DNA of 9,868 nucleotides from an uncultured Candidatus Altimarinota bacterium (GCA_938015605.1 CALLPO010000002.1:1-9868), one strand, 5' to 3'; numbered from the stretch's first letter, positions 1 through 7,249 are shown. Notes: generated by a model from the letters alone, not told the origin. Numbers and translations: made by a program.

Positions 1-492
1 TTTGTTTCACTTATAAATCATCCAAGTTTCTGATAAATCTTGTTTAATATTCCTTCATAAGCTTTGTCTATATTTCTTATTAAATAACAGTTTACCAAAA
101 TAAAAATATACAAAATATCCTAGTAAATATGCAATAGTAATTAGTGCTAAATTCCCAATAAAAGGAACTATTCAAATATAGGGAATAAATAAGCTCAGTA
201 CTAATAAATATTTAGCATCACCAGCTGCCCAAATTCAAAAGTAATACAAAATAAAACTTACCACAAATGTTGCAATAATTTGCAGAGAGAAAAAAAGGGG
301 ACTAATCTCAGATAATCATGGAAGAAAATTAGGTGCTATTCAAAAGAATAAGATAGCTCACCAAAAAGGAATAAGTATTAATAAAAAACCTAAATATTTA
401 TTAGGTATTATTTTTGTTTTAATATCTGAAGAAATTATTCTGTAGTTGATATACAGAAAAGGTATTGCAAGGATGTAAGTGAAAATATCCAA
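1..492 (-). CDS. Type IV prepilin peptidase (A24 family), C-terminus off the left edge
   Basis: Membrane aspartyl protease that cleaves the leader of type IV pilins and related prepilins. Read with TGA as Gly, 164 codons are open to position 1. The two family landmarks are present: an N-terminal Asp motif (SDIKTKIIPNKYL, Asp23) and the second catalytic motif (AAGDAKYL, Asp92), with hydrophobic segments between and after them. The size and arrangement resemble the short CpaA/TadV/FlaK-like enzymes that lack the N-methyltransferase domain. I chose TTG at 492-490 because a TAA lies three codons upstream in frame (504-502) and the protein then begins MDIFTYILAIPF, placing Asp23 as usual. There is no clear Shine-Dalgarno sequence. 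Seven TGA codons are in frame. A likely substrate is the prepilin-like protein at 3135-4727. The family call is firm; the subgroup is inferred. Confidence 0.85.
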
Positions 493-509
493 AGTAATTG
501 ATTAAGAAA

Positions 510-515
510 ATTATA
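510..515 (-). promoter_or_regulatory. Candidate -10 box for the prepilin peptidase
   Basis: On the minus strand this is a perfect TATAAT, 17 bases upstream of the TTG start. No convincing -35 lies 16-18 bases further upstream. If used, the mRNA leader would be only about 10 bases. TATAAT-like words are common in DNA this AT-rich, so this is weak. Confidence 0.3.
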
Positions 516-593
516 TAGAATATAATAAACTTATTAGTATTTTTTACAAGATTTAATATTTTCTTAAGAATCATTATTATGATAGACTTACTT

Positions 594-621
594 TTGACAC
601 AATTAGATAAATCAATAAAAT
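594..621 (+). promoter_or_regulatory. Sigma70-type promoter of gdhA
   Basis: A perfect -35 hexamer TTGACA (594-599) is followed after 16 bases by TAAAAT (616-621), five of six matches to TATAAT. Transcription would start near 628, giving a leader of about 44 bases before the gdhA ATG. A dyad at 632-648 lies just downstream of the predicted start. Confidence 0.7.
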
Positions 622-631
622 AAAAGTAGAT

Positions 632-648
632 ATGAGAATTGTTCTCAT
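632..648 (+). promoter_or_regulatory. Fur-like 7-3-7 dyad operator in the gdhA leader
   Basis: ATGAGAA-TTG-TTCTCAT is a perfect inverted repeat with 7-base arms. Its core TGAGAATTGTTCTCA (633-647) resembles the 7-1-7 box of the Fur family (TGATAATNATTATCA and its TGAGAATNATTCTCA variant), with one imperfect pair. It covers roughly +4 to +20 of the predicted gdhA transcript, a position suited to repression. No regulator gene is in the window, so the Fur assignment is inference; it could equally bind another dimeric regulator. Confidence 0.5.
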
Positions 649-671
649 TTATATAAACTAACTATTAAAAT

Positions 672-1934
672 ATGGAAGAAAGTAATATGTTAAATGCATT
701 AGATAATGCAAGAGTACAAATGAAAAAGGCATGTACAATTTCAAATTCATGTTCAATTGATGCCAATGAATTTGAGGTAATATCTCACCCTAAAAGGGTA
801 ATTGAATTAAGTATTCCTGTAAGAATGGATGATGGGAAAGTTAAATCTTTTACTGCTTTTAGATCTCAACACTCTGATGCTAGATGACCTTTCAAATGAG
901 GAATTAGATTTCATCAAGATGTAAGTAGAGATGAAGTAAAGGCATTGAGTATGTGGATGAGTTTCAAATGTAGTGTAATTGATATCCCACTTGGAGGTTG
1001 AAAAGGTTGAATTATTGTCAATCCAAAGGAATTGTCTGCTTGAGAATTAGAAAGGCTTTCAAGATGATATGTTAGAGGACTTTATAAATATATTGGACCA
1101 GGACAAGATGTTCCTGCACCGGATGTTAATACTACACCTCAAATAATGGCTTGGATGATGGATGAATATTCTTTACTTGTGTGAAAATATTCTCCTGGAA
1201 GTTTTACTGGTAAACCTCTTACTTCAGGTGGTTCTGAATGAAGATGAACAGCTACTGCTCAATGAGGAGTGTATGTTCTACAAAAAGTACTAGAACTTGA
1301 TTGAGATAGCATTAAATGAAAAAAAGTAGCAATCCAATGAGCATGAAATGCAGGTCTGATTATGGCTGAATTACTTGTAGAACTTGGAGCTACTATTGTA
1401 TGAATCAGTGATTCTCAATGATGAGTGCACAATGATAGTTGAATTGACATTGGAAAAATTTCAATGTTGAAATCTCAAAGAAAATCTGTAGTCGAATATA
1501 GTGATGCAGAACAACTAGGAGCAAAAGATGTTTTAGAAGTAGAATGTGATATTTTAGTTCCTGCAGCTCTAGAGAACCAAATAACTCCTGACAATGCTTG
1601 AAATATCAAAGCTAAATATATTCTTGAACTAGCAAATTGACCAGTTACTTCTCAAGCTGATGAAATTCTCTTTGAAAATGGAACTACAGTTATTCCAGAT
1701 ATTCTTGCTAATGCAGGGGGTGTTATGGTGAGTTATTTTGAACAAGTTCAAAATGATAATAATTTTTACTGGGAAGCACCTGAAATTGATGCTAAACTTT
1801 TTAAAAAAATTACACATGCAGCTGAGGGAGTATATTCTACAGCAAAAGAGAATTCAACATATATGAGAAATGGAGCTTATATTATAGCCATGAATAGAAT
1901 TTTTGATGCTATGAGAGATAGAGGGGAAGTATAA
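672..1934 (+). CDS. gdhA: Glutamate dehydrogenase, hexameric Glu/Leu/Phe/Val dehydrogenase family
   Basis: Cytoplasmic enzyme interconverting glutamate with 2-oxoglutarate and ammonia using NAD(P). The 420-residue product is full length for the family. Active-site residues are at the expected spacing: Lys75 (ARGPFKGGIRF), Lys99 (MSFKC), catalytic Lys111 (PLGGGKGG) and Asp151 (APDVNT), the same 24/12/40 spacing as the well-studied clostridial enzyme. The nucleotide-binding loop GAGNAG is at 223-228, and the C-terminal PDILANAGGV motif is present. Twenty in-frame TGA codons fall on glycines, including those flanking the catalytic lysines. The start is supported by a good promoter and by the N-terminal length. 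There is no Shine-Dalgarno sequence. The gene is monocistronic between its promoter and a strong hairpin, with a Fur-like dyad in the leader. Glutamate rather than another amino acid is the likeliest substrate, from overall similarity; cofactor preference is not determined. Confidence 0.96.
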
Positions 1935-1956
1935 AAGTACTTTTGCATTTTTATTT

Positions 1957-1992
1957 AAAATTATTAATATCTAGGTATATTAATAATTTTTT
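1957..1992 (+). terminator. Intrinsic terminator after gdhA
   Basis: A perfect 14-bp stem (1957-1970 with 1977-1990), loop CTAGGT, runs into six T residues (1987-1992). The stem is entirely A/T but long. It separates gdhA from the lipoprotein gene that starts 12 bases later, so it could also act as an attenuator for the downstream genes. Confidence 0.7.
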
Positions 1993-2004
1993 ATTGTAAC
2001 TATT

Positions 2005-2415
2005 ATGAAAAAACTAATCCTAGGAGTATGTCTTACTCTTTTACTAACTTCTTGTTTAGGTAGTGAAGAATCTGTTGAAGAAACTTCAACAGATTGAACT
2101 ATTGAAAGTACTATTGAAAAAACAGTAGAAGATGAATGAAATGCTGAGGTAGAAAAAGAAAAAATAGATGAAACTGTAGAAACTCCTTTAGAGGAAGATG
2201 AAAAAACAGAAGTAGTTATTGAAAAACAAGTAAATGAGCCTAGTGAAGTTGAAGTAAAGGTAGAAGAAAAAGCTGAAATTGAAAACAAAGATTCACCTGT
2301 CGTAAGTGAGGTAAAACTAGATCATGAAGAAACTACACCAATTCCAGAAGAATTAACAGAAGAATTGACAGATGATATTATTGATGATATTGATGCTATT
2401 TTAAATGAAATATAG
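2005..2415 (+). CDS. Small acidic lipoprotein of unknown function
   Basis: A 136-residue protein with a lipoprotein signal peptide: MKK, a hydrophobic stretch LILGVCLTLLL, then the lipobox LTSC with Cys17 as the expected lipidated residue. The mature part is low-complexity, dominated by Glu, Asp, Lys, Val and Thr, with no recognisable domain. The last 20 residues (ELTDDIIDDIDAILNEI) could form a short amphipathic helix. Two TGA codons read as Gly. Its stop lies two bases before the holB start, so the two are probably co-transcribed. The composition resembles an extended surface linker or ion-binding segment, but I do not recognise the family. The reading frame and signal peptide are clear; the function is unknown. 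Confidence 0.85.
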
Positions 2416-2417
2416 TA

Positions 2418-3104
2418 ATGAAAGACAATTTTAAAAACATTACTGAAATAATAAATAAGGGGGAAGAAATATCTCCTTTTTTATTTCTTGGTGAAAATAC
2501 TGAAATGCTAGAGGCTCAGGTATTTCAGCTTGCAACTACCATTTTAGATGAGTATTCTGTCCCTCATGTTAACCTCTTGAAGTTAGAAGATAATTGAGAA
2601 AATATTAAAATAAAAGACATCAAGGAATTTATCAAGCCATGAGAACTTGGAACTCCATACAAGTTCCAAATATTTTTGATAGAAAATGTATCAAGGATGA
2701 CATTGCAATCATTCAACAGTTGTTTAAAATTTTTTGAAGAACCGGGACTTCAGAATATCATCTTTCTTACTAATAAATCTGAATCAGGTGTTTTAGATAC
2801 TATTCTTTCTAGAGTTCAAACTATTCACTCATGATTACATAAAGCCTTAGTTGAAGATGCTTTTTATTTTTCACTTTTGGATAGTTATTTAGATAAAAAA
2901 TCTCCAGAGATATTTTCTTATTTTTTTAGAAATAAGCTTGAGAAACATGACTATATTACGTTCCTTAAAAACATGATACTATATGCTAAAAAACATTGAG
3001 TATTCTGTGATCTACTTGAAGATTTAGACGAAGATATCAATCTTGTACAAGGGAATAATGTGAATTGAAAATATATAGTTGATAAATATTTATTAAAGAT
3101 TTAA
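2418..3104 (+). CDS. holB: DNA polymerase III delta' subunit, short form
   Basis: Clamp-loader ATPase-like subunit that helps load the sliding clamp at the replication fork. The 228-residue product has the diagnostic core at about 80-136: FQIFLIENVSRMTLQSFN, then CLKFFEEPG, then IIFLTNKSESGVLDTILSRVQTI. This matches the 'LLKxLEEPP ... FIL.T ... ILSRCQ' block of delta'/DnaX, including the SRV(C)Q sensor region. The N-terminus (PFLFLGENTEMLEAQVF) aligns with the usual 'fLF.Gp.G.GK' start but has no Walker A lysine, as is common in delta'. At 228 residues it is about 100 shorter than typical, so the C-terminal collar domain is reduced. Five TGA codons read as Gly. It follows the lipoprotein gene by two bases and precedes the prepilin gene by 30, an unusual operon setting. 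DnaX is less likely because of the missing P-loop and zinc cysteines. Confidence 0.85.
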
Positions 3105-3117
3105 CTACCTTAAAATA

Positions 3118-3123
3118 GAGGGG
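3118..3123 (+). promoter_or_regulatory. Possible ribosome binding site of the prepilin gene
   Basis: GAGGGG lies 11 bases before the ATG at 3135. It is the only purine-rich, Shine-Dalgarno-like word upstream of a gene start in this window, although the spacing is long. Confidence 0.4.
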
Positions 3124-3134
3124 AAAACACTCAT

Positions 3135-4727
3135 ATGAATAAAAGAGCTTTTACATTAGTAGAAATGTTAGTAGGAATTACTATTTCTATGATTTTAATG
3201 ACTTCTATTTGAGTGTTTATTTCTAGTTGAATGAGTAATATTGCTTTTCAGCAAAAGATTCTCAGTGATAATCAAAGTTTCACTGCTCATCTGTGAGATA
3301 TTCAAGAACTTGTTTCTGACTCTACTCATATTGCTTTTTCTGGTTCTACAGGAGTACTATTAAAATCTACTCAGAACTTTGATACATGATGATACACATA
3401 TCTGTGAACTAAAACTATCACTGATAATTATTGCCAAGAACTAGACACAAGAAATACAACTCATCTATTTACAAGTAATTTTATTCCATATGAAGAAATT
3501 TGAGAAGATATAAATTCTACTTTTTCTGATATAGAAAATTCTGATATTACAATATGATGAATTACCTATAGATCCAATACTAAAAATCATCAAATTTTAG
3601 ATAGTACAAACAGTGTAACTGTAGTTTGAAAAGATATCTTTTGAAACAAGATGTCTGAGGGAAGTGTTTGAACAGGAGTATTTTTAAATTCTCCAACATG
3701 AATGGTGGAGGTGGATTCAAAACTGGTATTTTCTGACACTCTGAATAATAGGATTCTGTACCTTTCTTGAGGACTTGTTTATACTCTTCTTGATGAAAAA
3801 AATTGATTACAGGAACCAACATGATTAGCATACTCTTGAGGAACTTTGTATATATCTAATTCTGCTAAGTGAGAAATTTTAAAATTTTCTTCCGTAGAAC
3901 AAACAGTGAATCCTGATTTGGAAATATTTTTTACTCCTGATGTGGATTTTGATGCTGATAGATTTAGTGTTTCAATTCATTGATGAAGTGTAACTCTTGA
4001 TTCCTCAATGGATAAGTCTAACTTTACTCTAGTAACAGATAGTAACTCTGATGATAATATTACTGTTTTATGAAATGTTCTTAACTATTATTATATAAGT
4101 AGTTTTACTGCTGAATCTGCTCAGAGTTCTTGTGCTTGAACAGAATTTGAAGAAGCTTGAGGTAACCTTATTCAGTGTACTCAATCATGAACATGAACTG
4201 TTGCAAATATGGACACTAACACATTTAATGCATGAACAGATTATTGAATAAATATTACAAATGTTCTACCATTATTAACTGGAGAAAATCACTACTATGT
4301 ATCTCTAGATTTTCATGATTGAGCTACTTTATCTTATTCAGAAAAGTTCCCTTATTTCACTCAATGAGATTGAGATATTTTCACAAAAGATGATAATATT
4401 TTAGAGATATTTACAGGAGGATTACTATATCCAACATGATTGTGATTTAATGGTTGAAATTTAATTGTAAACACTTTTGAAGATAGAAAAGAACAAGAAT
4501 TTGATTTAACATGAAATTATGTGTGAGATTCACCTTTAATAGGCTTTAGTGAAAGTGTTTTTAACAATTATCCAGAATTTTCTATACTAGATAATCCAAT
4601 TAAGGATATTATTATTGATACAACAGGGAATTTTTTAAATCTAAAATTAGATTATTATAAGTTCTTAAATTGTTTTAATTCAGATGAAAAAGTAGAAAAA
4701 ACTCTTTTACTTAAAAAGAGTTTTTAG
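3135..4727 (+). CDS. Long prepilin-like protein with NHL/beta-propeller-like repeats
   Basis: A 530-residue protein beginning MNKRA|FTLVEMLVGITISMILMT, a textbook type IV prepilin leader: short basic head, cleavage before Phe, Glu at mature position 5, then a hydrophobic helix. Ala rather than Gly precedes the cleavage site. The rest is not a usual pilin body. Residues 204-251 (NNRILYLSGGLVYTLL ... EPTGLAYSGGTLYISN) look like an NHL propeller blade, and 419-447 contains a second related motif (YPTGLGFNGGNLIVN). Thus PTGLxF/Y-S/N-GGxLxVxN recurs about 205 residues apart. Four cysteines lie in the exported part. About 35 in-frame TGA codons supply most of its glycines. It is probably a minor pilin or pseudopilin carrying an adhesion or sensing head, processed by a peptidase like that at 1-492. 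Its last seven codons overlap the opposing gene and form a terminator. The leader is certain; the propeller is by pattern only. Confidence 0.85.
4697..4725. terminator. Bidirectional terminator inside two overlapping coding ends
   Basis: A perfect 12-bp stem (4697-4708 with 4714-4725), loop ACTTA, has A runs on the left and T runs on the right, so it can terminate transcripts from both sides. It lies within the last codons of the prepilin gene (stop at 4725-4727) and across the end of the opposing coiled-coil gene (stop at 4707-4709). Confidence 0.8.
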
Positions 4728-5006
4728 GAAAAGAATGAGTTCTTCCCAGAATGTCATTTTTTTTTCAGGAAGAATTATTTCTTCTTCAGTAGTATTTTCA
4801 GTAATTTTTTCGTCTTTTTTTACTTCTAGTTTCTTCTCTAATTCAGCAAGAATTTTTTGTTCTTTTTTCCATTCATCACTATTTTTAGCTGCAGCTATTT
4901 TTTCTTCTGCTAATCTTCTGGCTTCTTCCTGAGCTTCTTGAAGCTTCCTAATTTGATAAGCACTCATTCTTGGTTTTGATCACCCTGGACTATATTCTGA
5001 TGGCAT
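4707..5006 (-). CDS. Small coiled-coil protein downstream of recR
   Basis: A 99-residue protein I do not recognise. Residues 14-65 are a strongly helical, Lys/Glu/Ala/Gln-rich stretch (IRKLQEAQEEARRLAEEK ... ILAELEKKLEVKKDEK) predicted to be a coiled coil. A short acidic linker and a hydrophobic C-terminal segment (MTFWEELILFLKTLF) follow, which could be an amphipathic membrane anchor or a packing helix. I chose ATG 5006 rather than the internal ATG at 4967 because the frame stays open through a TGA glycine codon in MPSEYSPGGSKPR. It starts 14 bases after the recR stop, so it is probably in the same operon. That slot often holds ybaB, but this is not YbaB-like by eye. Its end overlaps the prepilin gene by 21 bases. 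Confidence 0.75.
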
Positions 5007-5020
5007 GATTTATTAGTTAA

Positions 5021-5629
5021 TTATATTTCTTTTCTTTCTTTTAGAGCATTTGTAAGAGTGATATTATCTGCATACTCTAGGTATCCTGAAGATAATCATC
5101 TACTGAGTCTTGTTATCGTAACTTTGTGTTTAAGTTTCTTTGTTGTGATTTGTTCTGTAATATAGCTGGTTGTTGCTTCTCATTCGATATTTGGATTTGT
5201 TGCTATGATGAGTTCTATATTTTTTTCAGATGTTTCAATTCTATTAAATAGTGAGTTGAAATTCAAATCTCACACAAATACTCAGTTGATAGGAGAAATG
5301 GCCCCTCATAATATATGGTAGACTCAATCAAAACTCCCTGACTGCTCAATGCTAATCATATCTAGATATTCTTCAACTATAGCAATACAATATTTGTCTC
5401 TAGAGCTGTTTTTGCATGTACTACATTGTATTTGAGAAATGTCTGTGAGAGAATGACATACTTCACATGATCAGATTTTATCTTTAATGTTTACTAAATC
5501 ATTTTTAAGGCTTTCTATGTAGTTTTGGTTTGAATTCAATAGAAAAAAGGCAAGTTTACTTGCTGATTTTTCTCATATTCAAGGAAGATAGGAGATGGAA
5601 TGGATTAGTTTTTTTAAAGCTTCTGGCAT
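5021..5629 (-). CDS. recR: Recombination protein RecR
   Basis: Recombination mediator that works with RecO/RecF to load RecA at gaps and stalled forks. The 202-residue product has full family length and all domains in order: helix-hairpin-helix LPGIGEKSASKLAFFLL (15-31), a four-cysteine zinc site CEVC...CSTC (Cys55, 58, 69, 72), a Toprim domain from about 80 (IAIVEEYLDMISIEQSG; HILGGAISPINGV; ATNPNIEGEATTSYI), and the C-terminal TRLSRGLSSGYLEYADNITLTNAL. Nine TGA codons fall on conserved glycines, including both of the HhH motif. A TATAAT lies 30 bases upstream of the start, just after the terminator of the ftsL operon, so recR probably begins its own transcript and carries the coiled-coil gene behind it. 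Confidence 0.97.
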
Positions 5630-5659
5630 AAAAGTAGGGTTTCAACAGAAAAGTTATTA

Positions 5660-5665
5660 ATTATA
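5660..5665 (-). promoter_or_regulatory. Candidate -10 box for recR
   Basis: A perfect TATAAT on the minus strand, between the upstream terminator and the recR ATG. The expected -35 region falls in the terminator stem and matches poorly. Confidence 0.35.
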
Positions 5666-5670
5666 GTATA

Positions 5671-5704
5671 AAAAAAAATACTTAATTTTCAAATTAAGTA
5701 TTTT
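5671..5704 (-). terminator. Intrinsic terminator of the rsmH-ftsL operon
   Basis: A perfect 14-bp stem (5675-5688 with 5691-5704) is followed on the minus strand by an uninterrupted T run (the A run at 5671-5678). It begins inside the stop codon of the FtsL-like gene (5703-5705) and separates this operon from recR. Confidence 0.8.
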
Positions 5705-6071
5705 AATTGTTATAAACGTATTGAACTCATTGTTTAATAACAAGATAATCAGGTTCAACAACTTTTTCCATATCTTGTTTTGCAGATTCATCCTTATCTA
5801 TATTATCACTACTTTCAAGTTGAGATATTTTAACTGTAATAATTTCTTTTTCTGATAATAATTGATTCTTTTCTCTTTCTAATTCTCTTATTTCATATCC
5901 TGCAGTTGCATTAGCATTTAGACTCCATACGTAGTAGAAAAATAGAGAAATAATAAGACCCATCATTATTACAAAAGTTGAGTTAACTCATTTTGTAAGC
6001 TCTTGTTTAGCTTGTTTTCTTTTAGAAACAAAAGTTTTTTCATAGTCTTTGATGGTAATCTTTGAATTCAT
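5703..6071 (-). CDS. ftsL: FtsL-like cell-division protein
   Basis: A 122-residue bitopic membrane protein: a basic N-terminus (KTFVSKRKQAKQELTK), one transmembrane helix at about 31-50 (FVIMMGLIISLFFYYVW), then a coiled coil at 58-86 (YEIRELEREKNQLLSEKE) and a polar tail. FtsL links divisome proteins (FtsB, FtsQ, FtsW/FtsI) at the septum. Sequence identity in this family is low, so the call rests on topology, size and its position 19 bases after rsmH, the usual mraW-ftsL order of the dcw cluster. The ATG at 6071 is chosen because the next ATG (5966) would cut off the basic segment and the start of the membrane helix. Two TGA codons read as Gly, one near the end that extends the protein by nine residues to TAA. 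No ftsI or mra genes follow; recR does. Confidence 0.75.
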
Positions 6072-6090
6072 ATTAGTGCTGGGTTCATTA

Positions 6091-7029
6091 TTATAATTTT
6101 GTAGCTCATCTAGCTTTAGCACTTCTACTTCTTGGGTTGAACTCTATTTCTTCACTAGTTGGAAGTATAGGTTTTTTGGAATGTAGTTTTAAACTTTTTG
6201 TATGATGACATGAGCATATCAGGTCAGAGCATATACAATCCCTTGTTTCTTTTTTCATTATTTTTTTTGTAATTCTGTCCTCAAGTGAATGAAAGCTTAT
6301 TACAAAAATATTTCCATCTGGTTGCAGTAATTCAATTGCATGTGGTAGAGAAGTCTCAACAGCTTCTAATTCTTTATTTACTTCAATTCTTAGTGCTTGG
6401 AATATTCTTGTTTTCGTTTTAGGAAAACTCAGTATTTCATCCAAAAAATCAGCTAAGTCTTTTGTGGTTACAAATTTTTTCTCTTTTCTTCTCAGGAGCA
6501 TTCTATCAGCTATTTTCCTAAAACTTGGATCTTCTCAATAGTATCTAAATATATCCTCTAATTCTTTTTTACTTGAGAAATTCACTACTTCAGCAGCAGT
6601 TTTTCAAGTTGATGTATCAAATCTCATATCAAGAGGTCAGTCTTGTTTGAAACTAAATCACCTGTCAGCTTCATCTACATGAAGGGAAGAAATTCCTAAA
6701 TCATAGTAGATTCCTGTAATACTCTCAATTCACACTTTTTTTAACTCTTCTTTCAAATGCATGAAATTAGAATGTATGAGTATAATTTTAGTTTTTGTAT
6801 TTATTTTTTCTAAATTTTGTTTGGCTAGTTTAAGATTTCTCCCATCAGCATCAAATCCAACAAATATATCTCATTCTCACATTTTTTGTATAATTTGTCC
6901 AGCATGTCATGCCATTCAAAGAGTACAATCAACTACAATATTTTGTCTATCCGAGAATATTTCAATTGAATCAACTAATTCATTTAATAAGACAGATATA
7001 TGCCTTGGGTCTTTTTCAAGGGTAGTCAT
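6091..7029 (-). CDS. rsmH: 16S rRNA m4C1402 methyltransferase RsmH (MraW)
   Basis: S-adenosylmethionine-dependent N4-methyltransferase acting on C1402 of 16S rRNA in the small subunit. The 312-residue product is full length. Recognised blocks are HISVLLNELVDSI (10-22), the SAM motif VVDCTLGMAGHAG (32-44), GFDADGRNL (58-66), YYDLGISSLHVDEADRGFSF (108-127) with GPLDMRFD, RIFQALRIEVNKEL (208-221), SFHSLEDRITKKIMKK (245-260), the Cys cluster CICSDLICSC (265-274) typical of the family, and the C-terminal NPRSRSAKAR. Ten TGA codons are in frame; the last extends the end by five residues (GATKL) to TAA at 6093-6091. It is the first gene of a two-gene operon with ftsL, with a strong promoter and a 22-bp operator-like site 10 bases before its start. 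No mraZ gene precedes it. Confidence 0.97.
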
Positions 7030-7039
7030 TTTACAGTAG

Positions 7040-7061
7040 TTTTGTTAACAAAATGTTAAAA
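7040..7061 (-). promoter_or_regulatory. Operator-like site A, rsmH side
   Basis: Read towards rsmH it contains TTAACA-TTT-TGTTAA followed by CAAAA, so the 15-bp dyad TTAACA-N3-TGTTAA overlaps a second palindrome, TTTGTTAACAAA. It lies between the predicted transcription start (about 7096) and the rsmH ATG, 10 bases before the start. It matches site B, in inverted orientation, at 21 of 22 positions. Confidence 0.6.
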
Positions 7062-7102
7062 TCTTGGATTTGTTAGTGTTTCTAAGCAAAACTCTATATC
7101 TA

Positions 7103-7130
7103 TTTATATGGTTTTTGTGCGAGTTGTCAA
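7103..7130 (-). promoter_or_regulatory. Sigma70-type promoter of rsmH-ftsL
   Basis: On the minus strand a perfect TTGACA (7130-7125) is followed after 16 bases by TATAAA (7108-7103), five of six matches. The predicted transcript starts near 7096, giving a leader of about 67 bases that contains operator-like site A. Confidence 0.75.
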
Positions 7131-7201
7131 AGTGTTTTGTATAAAACAAGTAGACAAAAACAGTTTTTTAGTTTGTTATAGTATAGCTATCTAAAATTAG
7201 T

Positions 7202-7223
7202 TTTTAACAATTTGTTAACAAAA
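7202..7223 (+). promoter_or_regulatory. Operator-like site B, sufC side
   Basis: Contains TTAACA-ATT-TGTTAA followed by CAAAA, the same arrangement as site A but facing sufC. It covers the -35 region of the sufC -10 box at 7244, so a bound protein could either block polymerase or recruit it. Confidence 0.6.
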
Positions 7224-7243
7224 GTCTATTTTAAAGAAAGGTG

Positions 7244-7249
7244 TATAAT
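7244..7249 (+). promoter_or_regulatory. -10 box of sufC
   Basis: A perfect TATAAT about 100 bases before the sufC start. There is no good -35 at 16-18 bases; that region is occupied by operator-like site B, which fits an activator-dependent or regulated promoter. The leader would be about 90 bases. Confidence 0.5.

Noticed and set aside
561..585. Short dyads upstream of the gdhA promoter (TCTTAAGA, ATCAT-TATT-ATGAT)
   Set aside because: Arms are short and A/T-rich and could occur by chance; there is no second copy in the window.
1629..1817. Minus-strand open frame within gdhA
   Set aside because: It is antisense to the conserved GdhA coding sequence and has no family features.
1980..2288. 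Minus-strand Ser/Thr-rich open frame over the lipoprotein gene
   Set aside because: It is the complement of Glu/Lys-rich codons; the + strand has a proper lipobox and start.
3580..3831. Minus-strand frame inside the prepilin gene
   Set aside because: Shadow of the + strand gene, with no recognisable features.
4735..4932. Plus-strand Ser/Phe-rich frame opposite the coiled-coil gene
   Set aside because: Typical mirror of Glu/Lys-rich coding sequence; the minus strand gene has operon context with recR.
6761..7039. Plus-strand hydrophobic frame opposite rsmH
   Set aside because: Lies over conserved RsmH SAM-binding motifs on the other strand.
7040..7223. The 22-bp inverted repeats as ends of a small transposable element (MITE)
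   Set aside because: No target-site duplication is visible at the flanks, and the repeats sit at promoter positions of both divergent genes; an operator role fits better, though not proven.
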